Shown here piece by piece: positions 1 to 9,900 of a DNA stretch of 27,631 nucleotides (its first letter is position 1; the number at the start of each line of letters is the position of its first letter). This DNA is from Hemicentrotus pulcherrimus. Lineage: Eukaryota; Echinodermata; Echinoidea; Camarodonta; Strongylocentrotidae. A program made the position numbers and the translations under genes. The stretch spans positions 7,434 to 35,064 of the forward strand of contig BEXV01003880.1 in assembly GCA_003118195.1 (NCBI GenBank), written 5' to 3'. The notes beneath the pieces are model-generated. The model had not been told where the DNA came from and ran no database searches. It saw only the letters and a list, made by a program, of their open reading frames with translations.

Positions 1-144
1 GTCATAGAATTTGTATCATGATATGATCATACATCTATATCATTTATAGATATCATACACATTTTTTATCAGAGTGATTTCAAAGGAATTCAATATCTCG
101 TAACCACCCACACAAACGTGCACTTCCCATAATTTCTTCAAACA

Positions 145-175
<31 letters not shown>

Positions 176-1558
176 TCGGTAACATTAGCATATTACACTA
201 TTGATTATGTCCTACATCAATTAGTTTTCTTAGCAATGAGTTGAACAACTCCCTGTGTTGCTACAAATAAGTGATACCCACTAATCTATAGGAATTGATA
301 ATGATGTAACATTGTAAGATCTGTCTATCTATCTATCTATCATTCAAGGTACACTGTATCTTGTCCCAGTTGAGTGGGTGATTGCAACCTTTTCCCACAT
401 ATATCTCTGCCACCCTAGTAGGCTAGTACACTAGCTCTTGCAGTGTAGTTCCACTCCATGTCTTCATTTTCCCCTCCCAGTTGAATAAATCTTTGCAATA
501 TCCAAGGAGCCCAACCAAACTATTTTTTTGGGGATCATGCCATTAGTCTGTTAGACTTTTTTCTTTGTCAATTAGTACAGCTTCAGTCGCATACAGAGTA
601 GTACGATTTCAATTAATCAACCGTAATTATAGTGTCACCCTCTGGAGAACACAGATCATACAATATTCATTCAGGTTGACTCTTTTCACTTGGCCTGGTT
701 CTCATACTTGAGTGGGCCTGAATAGCATTATAAATCATCAGGACTCCCATTTCCATTCATGAACAAATTTTGAATGAATGATAGTCTGCTAAAATATAAT
801 TTAGTCAGAATTCAGCTGCTACTGTATGTATCTCAAATCAGCATATTTTTTTGTTATCACTCAAGTATGATTTTGCTTTTACTCTGCAGGATTTTTAAAA
901 GTTAAGATTTGCACTGTATTTTTTGTTTAGTATGCTTTGAAATATTTTAATTTTTGATGATCAAGATTTTATTTGTATTTTACTGTTATCATGATGCTCA
1001 AATTTTGAATTTGTGATGATCAAGAATCAATATTTCATTTATTTTACTGTACTCATGATGCTCAAATTCTGGCAGAGAACCAGAGACACTCCCAAATTAT
1101 TAGTTTTATGATAGCATAGAATATATAAATGATTATCAAATGACAAGAGAATGAATAAGAGAAGCCTCATATGGAATCAATAAGTTAATTTGAATGTTTG
1201 TGATCAACCAAGCAAACTATGAGGCCCAAGTATTCATAATACTCAAACAAAGCCAGGCCCATATAGGTGAACTTCAAGTCTTCAAGGAATCCAATACGGT
1301 ACATGTACATGTACAGTTATGTGAAGAAAGTTATTGTGATGAATTCATGATGAATGTCAAATGATACTGTACATTGGTAATAAAATTACCTTAGTCTTCA
1401 TAAATAAGGAAGATTGCAAGAACCAAAGATGTACTTGGTCCAGTAGTATTAATTACATGTACACATGCATGTACAAAGTACAGGTACAGCAATTTCTACT
1501 TAATAACACTGAAAATTGTGTGTCCTCTGGATAAACTGCACTGCTACTCTTCCTCACC
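1..1558. other. Upstream non-coding sequence with simple repeats
   Basis: AT-rich sequence with no recognisable gene. It holds a poly-A/(AT)n tract at about 147-176, a CTAT repeat at about 321-341, a duplicated block of 59-bp period at 955-1071 (both copies start TGATGATCAAGA), and several overlapping ACATGTAC palindromes at 1300-1500. The promoter and first non-coding exon of the AMPK beta gene could be here or further left; I cannot place them. Confidence 0.6.
955..1071. repeat. Imperfect 59-bp tandem duplication
   Basis: TGATGATCAAGA occurs at 955 and again at 1014. Each copy is followed by a T-rich stretch with TTTTACTGT and CATGATGCTCAAATT. The two copies differ by small indels. Confidence 0.7.
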
Positions 1559-1935
1559 TTAAAGGGATCGTTTTACAATGTTAAATCTGAGATACACGGT
1601 CCTACATCTTACCAGTGTCTGTGATATGCTGTAATATTGAAGCCCTAAAAAAAAAAATTGTGCTTCAAAATGATCAAGAAGTGCCTCAAAAGAGTAAAAA
1701 TCTTTGAGTGACCAGTTTGACCATACTCGTTTTCCACAATAGACAATATTAGTCAATAGTATTGTTATGAAAACCGTTCGGCAAATCATTAATATCTTGA
1801 TAATCAGACAGGCGATCGGCTTGTAAAAGTCATGGAGTTCCTGACTGACCTAAAGGTTTATAATTATCATTGCAGCATAAGCTAAATCAAGGATTATTTC
1901 TAAAGGATCTAAGACAAAGTTCCGGATCCCTTTAA
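1559..1935. mobile_element. MITE flanked by TTAA, TIR AGGGATC
   Basis: TTAA at 1559-1562 is followed by AGGGATCG, and the far end reads CGGATCCCT followed by TTAA at 1932-1935. The 369-bp body has no coding capacity. A duplicated TTAA target is the mark of the piggyBac superfamily, so this is likely a non-autonomous relative. The TIR match is short (7 bp, 8 allowing one insertion), which leaves some doubt. Confidence 0.6.
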
Positions 1936-2871
1936 ACAAATACAATGTATATTTGATCTATTTTCTCAAACACATGTAAATTTCCATCTTTCAGTTTCAT
2001 AGCAAATAAAAAGTGAAACATGTAGGGTTGGCACGTATAATCGGTCAATATATTACTGTAAAATCTGGTTATTGGTATTGACTTGATATCTGAATTTCAT
2101 GAAGATCATCCCAGGGATCACTGTAGCTAATAGCAGCTGCTGTTTATGATGTCAGACACTGCACCCCCTGTTAAAGACCTCACCTAAGTGCTCCCAGGAG
2201 TGGAATTTAGGCATGGACTTAATGATGTCCCTATCTATTTTCCACTTCAAAATTTCCTGCAAGTGTAGTCCCCACAGTAGTTTGCTGACACATACTGCGT
2301 TAGTCAAGTTTCGGTCTGCGCTCGATTTCTGTTTTACAATGTATGACTGTCGGATTCAATTTTGAAACTTATCTTTTGTTACATGTGTATCTTTACTTAG
2401 GCTCTTTACATGTATGTCTTTGATCTGTGTGTTTGCTTTATACTGGCATGGTATGAAAGTGGATAAAATGAGTACCATCTCTTCTTCTAATTTGGAGGAC
2501 TTACCCTGTAGTGTTTTCAGTTCATCACTGCATTTTTCTTGTACAAATGTGGAAAGAAAATACATAGACAGGAACTATGGAAAAAAATTGTTTAAAAAGT
2601 CGATACAAGGACCGATTTTGAATTGTCAAACTTAACTCTAATCTGGACTTTAAAATAATGGAAAGCTGTTAGCATCTTTGACAATATTGTGTTAAAGTTA
2701 TCAACATAATATGTTAAAGGCATAAAATGTCGATTCAAATCATTTATATTTTGTATAGGGATAGAGCAACGTCGATCTGGCGCTGCTGCTCAGTGGCTAC
2801 CGGGCTCACAATCAATTGGGCAAAAATAATTTCAGTTTCGGTTTAATAAAATTTGGAGTGGACTATTAGGC

Positions 2872-2905
<34 letters not shown>

Positions 2906-3147
2906 TTGATTAATATTATTATTATTATATTAACAAGGAGATTTTAATGTCCTTGATGTGGAATTTATGAAAAGTCTAAAATACTTCAATGTTTGCTTAT
3001 TAATTTATTTTAAGGCTACGAATGGCTCTTCATAATGTTAAAGTCCAACTTGGAGTAAAGTTTGACTGAGGATCTTTGTAAAAACACCCCCCTGGTCATG
3101 AGATTTCCTTTATACAGAATTTTCTTTCTCTTTTCTTTCTCTATCAG
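1936..3147. other. Non-coding, includes TTA microsatellite
   Basis: No gene is visible. A (TTA)n tract runs 2872-2905, with a second short run to about 2931. A degenerate copy of the GTGTTTCACAAAG repeat family lies at about 3041-3095. The polypyrimidine tract and acceptor for the AMPK beta start exon end at 3147. Confidence 0.6.
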
Positions 3148-3329
3148 GCTGAATAAATAATACCAAAATGGGTAACACAGCAGCTAAGCGGGATGGCAAG
3201 GACGGCTCGTCTCTGTCTCCGACCAAGGAGTCTATGTCATCATCCTTTGACTTCAAGACGGGCAAGATACCAATCATCCAGCAGGCTTCTCTAGATGACA
3301 GTATTGATCTTCCTGCCGGTAGATTCAGG
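3148..3329 (+). CDS. PRKAB: AMPK beta coding exon 1 (with 20 nt of 5' UTR)
   Basis: A pyrimidine-rich tract and CTATCAG acceptor end at 3147, so this exon has a spliced 5' UTR and at least one non-coding exon lies upstream. Coding begins at ATG 3168 and gives residues 1-54, from the myristoylation start to DLPAGRFR. The donor is GTGAGT at 3330, phase 0. This N-terminal stretch is rich in Ser, Lys and Asp, and is the variable region of the family. Confidence 0.93.
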
Positions 3330-3904
3330 GTGAGTTGATCTGCATGGTAACCCTACTCTGCTTATTGATCCCTCTCTCATTCTCAGGGGCCCCCTCCAGG
3401 AACAAACACAGAAATGTATTCCTGTGTATTGTATGTAATCAAATCACAACACTGTGTCGGGCAGCTTGAGCAACAATATGGGACTTATGCCACTGGCTCT
3501 TTTTTTCTTTTTCTTTTTCATAATTTTTTTTTGTGGGGTGGAGGGCATATGCAGCCCATGCCCGGCCCATGCCCCATGCTATTTGAAACCCATTACATGA
3601 TCAAAACATCCCATCTACTGTGTGTTAAACATTCAAATATTGATTCTGATCATTTTGTTTTTTAATCTCAAAATGCAATGCCATTACCAGAACACAAGAT
3701 CAGCTGTAAAATACAGCTCTTTAAAAAAATTGTCCATGCAGCCAATAAGAAAAAGAAAGAAAAGGAACATAGTTTTTTGATTGTAGACCAAGAGGTGCCA
3801 GGACTAACAGAGTTCATTAATTATGTTTATTGACCATTGCTTGGGTATTTTATGTTATCTTTATCAGTGTTTGAGAGAGAGAGAGAGAGAGAGAAAGAGT
3901 TGTG

Positions 3905-3976
<72 letters not shown>

Positions 3977-6900
3977 TTGTAGTGTATGAATCTGAAATGG
4001 CATTATTTAGAAATATAAAAGGGCAGATGGGCATGGTGTAAAACTTTGGCCATCTACCAAGTTGTCAGTCACGAAGAAGTCAGAAGAATAAATGCTCAAA
4101 TTTATGTTCAGTCATAAACAACCTTTGACTTATCAGTTTTATGGCATGCCTATTGTTTTATGAGGCAGGGACGTTGCAGAATGTATTATTTACCATCTCC
4201 AAATACATACAAGTTTGTATAGGTTCATTTCCATGCTCTAGAAACGGAAAAAGTAGTATGAAACAACATACAACAACGGTAAACAACATTTTACATAATT
4301 TTAAATAAATTTTAGGGGAATTGTAATCATTCTGCAAATCCTCGGCAGTTGATTTCTTAAAAGGGCAAAAGCATGGTATTGCTTATCTGTGGAAATTAAT
4401 AGTGTGTCTTCTGAATATCAAATATTTTTCATACTATCCATCCTTGCCCTTGCGCAAATATCAGACTTGAAAAAAGGTGAGATAAGATTAAATATGTAGG
4501 GAAAAAGAGAGACATGTTTTCAGGTGTTTACCAAAGGGGCCTGTAACATTTCAAACATCTTCCTGCACTCACCAATCAAGCTGTGACTACTACAGAAGCA
4601 TGTAGAGTAAGATATCTTGTTAAAATCACGGAATAACTGTTGAGCTGAAAGACCTCTTTACTAGCTCTTTAGCCATGATCAGACTTGTCTTCCTAGTCGG
4701 CGTAAGTTTTTCCCTGCAGCAATAAATATTCCGTAAATATATGACTTGCACCATTAGTTGTCCATACTATTTTACTTGGGACCAACTTGCCACGATTAAG
4801 TTAATCATGATCTACCACCGACCAAGTCTTACTCAGCGTAACTTCCGGAAGTGGTGGCGCCAGCACTAGTTGACCTCAACCCAGCTTCCGCATCTAAAGC
4901 TCGCAAAATCTAATTATCATTTTTGATTTTAAACAAACATTTTCATAAACCAATCGGATTAGATTTCAACATGAATCTCCAAAAGTTGTAGTTAAAAATA
5001 CGGCTGTTACTTCTACAGCATTTCAGTGCTATGCTGGTTTTCATCCACTGATAGTTTTGTATAATTTCCAGTGACAACAACAGATCAATGTGGAAAAGAA
5101 TCCTCAGATTCTCACATGTTATCTTTAATAATCTTTACAAGAATCTTTTTGCAACATTTATAATCTCTGCCGAGTGTTATTTAACCTAAACCTTACTGTC
5201 TATTTGGTAAATCCTGACCATCTAATACCAATTTAGTAAAGCTTACCATCTGGACCTTCATCTTCGCCGTGGTTGTCGTTTTGTGCTTGGGCCTGGCTGC
5301 TTTCTCAAACCTGCCCTGCAGGTGGCTCTATTACAGGCCTTCTTCCCACAATATCGTTCACAGCCCAATGATGGGGAAATTTACCCAGATCGGGCAGGCA
5401 GCCAGCTAGCGATTTATTCTCGGCATCCTTGATCAGTTTGTAATGGCGTTTTAAATATTTGATCTTATTGTTGATCTGGTCCCTAGACTATGGGTGAAGC
5501 CGACGGGAGTGCGTACCGCCAGCTCCTTCCATACGTTTTTGCATTTGCACGACTTTCGTTTGATTCTTGCCTGTAACTCTGGCTCTTTCCATATATTTAT
5601 CAGTTCTTTGGCCTTATTATCTCCCCAGTTAACAGCACTTAAAAAAAAAAAGTAGTACCGGTATTCCCTGACATTTTGCCAAATTTGCCAAATTAATTCA
5701 ATCAAAATCGCTGCAAAACTGTAAATCACTCTAAAGACATCAGACAAACTTGCATGCGGTTAACAATGTAGGTTTGACCCCGGAACTTTTGAATGATGGG
5801 TCAATACAATGCTCGATTTTCTCGCCTTGTTTGATAAACTTTTGGCGATCGGCGATCTCGTTTTTAATCTCAAAACTAGTTATCCTAGGTTTGTCTTTCT
5901 GATGCACTTTTACCGTTTTCACCATTTTCAATGGGAATTATGGGTCGACTGATACATGTAATTGTATCGTAGAATAGAAGGCATCACACTTCTCGGATGT
6001 GAACTTTGCCTCTGACCAGTTGTGATTTGAGATCCACCCACCAAAATTGTGAATGTCTGACCCATGAATCGAGCAAACAACATGCTTTGTGATTGTGGTC
6101 GAATTGCTTGGAAATTATAAGTGGGCTGATTCAAAACTTGTCCAAGCTGGTTTATCTTGTCTGAGGGCGCGTTTATCTAGGCTTGCCGCTAGATATGTAC
6201 ATATCGAACCCCACTATCGAACCCCACTATCAAACCCCACAATACGATCGTGATTCACGGGATGTCGCGTTTATCTACACTTCACGATTCACGATAAAGG
6301 CCTTGTCTCTTTGCAGCTGCTCAGCGCCGTTTGACCCGGGAAGCAGACAGTTTGTTTAAGGTCAACTACACACGTATGCTTGTACACAGCACATGGTGCG
6401 CACTAGCCTCCGAACCAGAAATTAACCGTGAGAGGTCCGATTTGTATGTGAGGTACAGAACAGCTTTGCGTTAACAGCTGTATCTTGCTCTCAGAAACGT
6501 GATTCTGGCTGTATGTCACATTCAAAACGCACCTTTTTGCGTCTTTAGATATGGGCATATAAAGACGTTTGAAAAAGGCTTTGCGTTTATCTACAACTAA
6601 ATTTGCCAGAAAGACGTTTGAGAAACCTAATTCTAGCCAAAAATTTCCTAGATAAACGCAACCTATTATTAACCGTATCAGACATCTGGGCAGGGCAATT
6701 TTTAAATGTTATTGTCCTCAAGGTTTGATGGATAAGTCAACAAAATTACAATAAATTAGTCCGCTCAGAAAAAGTCGATGGGATTTTGTGTGTAATTTGG
6801 CGGGCAATATGGGTTATACAGTAAACCAATGGACAAATATTTTAGCCCGCTCAGAAAAGTCAATGGCAAAATGTGTGTTAAACTAGTGAGCAATAATGTA

Positions 6901-9900
6901 GATCCAGTTGTCATTTACATCGTGCATCAGCTACTGTAATTTACATCGCGCATCGGGTATAAGAAAATGCGCACTTTGCGCGAACTCCATTGTGACGTAA
7001 CAATCACACCCTAGGCAAACTGTTTGCAGTGTATCAAAAATTTGTCAAACACTGGATGAACAGTGCTGGTTTGACAATTTTTTTGCAACTTCTAATGTTA
7101 GGAAACCCTGTGTAGCCTACATAATTTAAGAGTATAAGATAGTAAGAGTTTCTTGTTTGCTCTAGATGTCTGATGTGGTTAATAATAGTAATATTGACTG
7201 CCTAATTCAGGGCAATACGACTTGTCATATATCACCCTCACCTTCCGTTCGGGCGATATATGTCGTATTGCCCAGAAGGCAGTCAATATTACTTAAATAT
7301 GCGGTTTTCTCTTGTTGGCTTGGCTAGTATGCAGAATAAACATGCCATCACATTTACATTTACATTACCATATCAAAAGAGAGGACAAGGATAAAGAAAT
7401 TCCTACAATTAAGAACAAGTTTTAACCCTCCATCTGTATGCTGGCCTTGTTTATTAGTTATTTATGCCAGCCTTTTCTGCTGGCATGAATTACTGATAGT
7501 GCTATGTGGGCTGCTTTTCATCTTGAAGGCAATTTTATAATCAGTGGAACTTGAACAATTAATGCATGTTACTGGGCAGAAAGAATCAGGTAGACTTGTA
7601 GTGTGGAAATATTCTGTACTGTGCATGTGTTTGTAGGGAACCATTTTATTGTATCTTGCACAGTTTTGAAATCTATAAACTTTTCCAGGAATTGATGCGT
7701 GATGATGGTCCCGATGGCCGGCCTAGGACAGCGACTCTGTTGGAGCAGCCCTACGTGGACCCCAGTGCGCTGCCTGTGGTGTTTCGTTGGGAAGGGGGCG
7801 GCAAGTCTGTGGCTGTTGCAGGATCATTCAACAATTGGAACACCAAGATTCCAATGATCAAGAGGTGAGTTTGCCCGGCCCCCCAAGCAGTGTTATTAAG
7901 GGAACGCATATGAGGGTTCCCAGCCCCCCCCCCCCCTTTCTGATTAAGTCCGGTTAGTAAAGTCAATACGGTATATCTTTTTCTTTTGTTGTATACAAGC
8001 CTTTTCAGCACCCCCCCCTCCTACCTTTTCAGCATAAAAAAGGTGTGTAAAGTCAATATTTATTTATTTATTTAATTTATTTAAAATGGTTTATTTCATT
8101 AAAAAACATTCGCGGCCCGAGAGCCGAATTGCAGTTTTTTTTACAAAGTAAACATGAATGGCAAAGTGAAATTACACGTAGAACATTATGCATGGTGAAA
8201 TAAAATTGCAATTCTTTTGTACATATGATATATAAAAGTAATACGGGCAGATCTTTTTCTTTGTTACGAGCCAGGGATTTTGGGAACATGCATGCGGTCC
8301 CTCTATTCCCGGAGGGGTGGGGGGGTGCGGGTGATTTTCCAATTTAAAAGTATCAGAATGTTGCAGTTTAAAACAGAAATGATAAGAATCATCTTGTGGT
8401 GATGTTCCTAGCCAAGTGGCCAGTCATAGCGCTCAAGCATATCAAGTAGTACCCATTTATGCCTGAATGAGATGGGTGAAATTGTAATGCCTCAGTCACA
8501 CACCTTTGTGTATTGCTGTGTATTTATGGCAAGTCGTTATAACATTTATTCCTATTTCTTGATATCAAAAATTTAATTTTTAATATCAAGAATTACCATG
8601 ATTGCTTTATAACAGAAATTCATTTCTTGATATCAAGAAATGGGAATAAATTTTAAAATGGCTTGCCATAAATACGCAGAGATGTGACTGAGGCATTTGG
8701 ATGAGTTCTAAGGTTCTAATGACAAGGTAGATTATTGCATTTTTTTTTTAGCGGGGGGGAGGGGGGGAGGGGGGGTCAAATGGATCTAAGTGGTTCAAGT
8801 TTAAAATTGAAAAGTTTTTTCTTCAAAAATGAAAGATAAAGCAATGCAAGGAGAATCAAGAAGCAAGGGTACAGGGTTTCTTTTTTTGTAAACATAGCTT
8901 GTTTCATAAGATTTTTGTTCAGCTACATGACCGCAAGCAAATGTTAGGATAGGGCTACATATCCTGATCTATCCATCTATGAATAGTGCAAGAAGATGTG
9001 CTAGTTAGTAGGTACATGTACAGTACATGCACATCCAGTCCTTGTGTATGATGAAATTAAGAGCTTTATCTAAACAGTTCCTATTTGAAATGTAAACACG
9101 ACCTGACGAGGCAAACGTCTAGTTCAAACAAAGGACCTCTATTCATCTCAGTCTGGAAGTAATCTGTAGTGCAGATCATTTTCTCGTTTATGATTACCTA
9201 CCCTTCATTCACCAAAGGTCAAAGTTTCATCGACACTCTTGCAGCCACAGCTTGTGCAAGTTCAGTTGTGGTATATTGATACTAATGAGTGTCAAGGATG
9301 GCTGACTAATCTATGATAAAGCTAAACCCTGTTGTCCATGTTGAAGATTTAAGGGGGAAAAATGAACTGATTGAGATCAGAAAAATCCAGGTTTGAAGTA
9401 TTTATGTTTGTGTGTTTTATAAAGTGTATGGTACACAATCACAACCTTGCAGTTTGTAATGAAATTTTTAAAAAAATTGTTCCTGTATGGCAGAAATAAA
9501 AGATGTTATAAAAACTTGTATTATAAGTGTTTTCATGTTTTTATAGGTTTCAAAATATGCTTTTATATCTTTTCCCATCAGAATCATAAAACTTACTGTA
9601 TTGTTTAAAAAATTATGTTTGACAATTCTACAGGTACATGTCTTTTTAAATTGTAGCTATTACCGTTCCCCTCCCTTCTTCACCACTCTCTCTCTCTTTC
9701 TCTGTCTCACTCTCATTCTTTTATGCTCTCTCTCTCTCTCTTTGCCACCCCTCGCTCTCATGCAAATAATTTTCCCATCTTACAAATATTTCAATATAAT
9801 TGTTGTCTTCTGGATTTTTTACCTTTTACTTTTTGAAGTGATGTGCAAGAGCTATGATCGATTGGATGGCTTTTCACTTCTAATAATGCATTTTGAAAAT

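Larger units (their letters stand above)
3330..7688 (+). other. Intron 1 of AMPK beta
   Basis: A 4.36-kb GT-AG intron. Besides the separately listed repeats it holds a short GCCCATGCC-rich patch at 3551-3580, and a perfect 8-bp hairpin ATGCCAGC/GCTGGCAT at 7464-7486. The rest, including 4000-5300 and 7294-7688, shows no gene. Confidence 0.9.

Noticed and set aside
5740..6134. Minus-strand open frames next to the Myb-like fragment, as parts of a transposase or reverse transcriptase
   Set aside because: A weak resemblance (KPRITSFEIKNEIADRQKF) to the linker after a LINE endonuclease was considered, but there are no core motifs, so it was not annotated.
7859..7868. An Arg after IPMIK at the end of exon 2
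   Set aside because: It comes from reading into the intron; after splicing the codon is AG|T, Ser.
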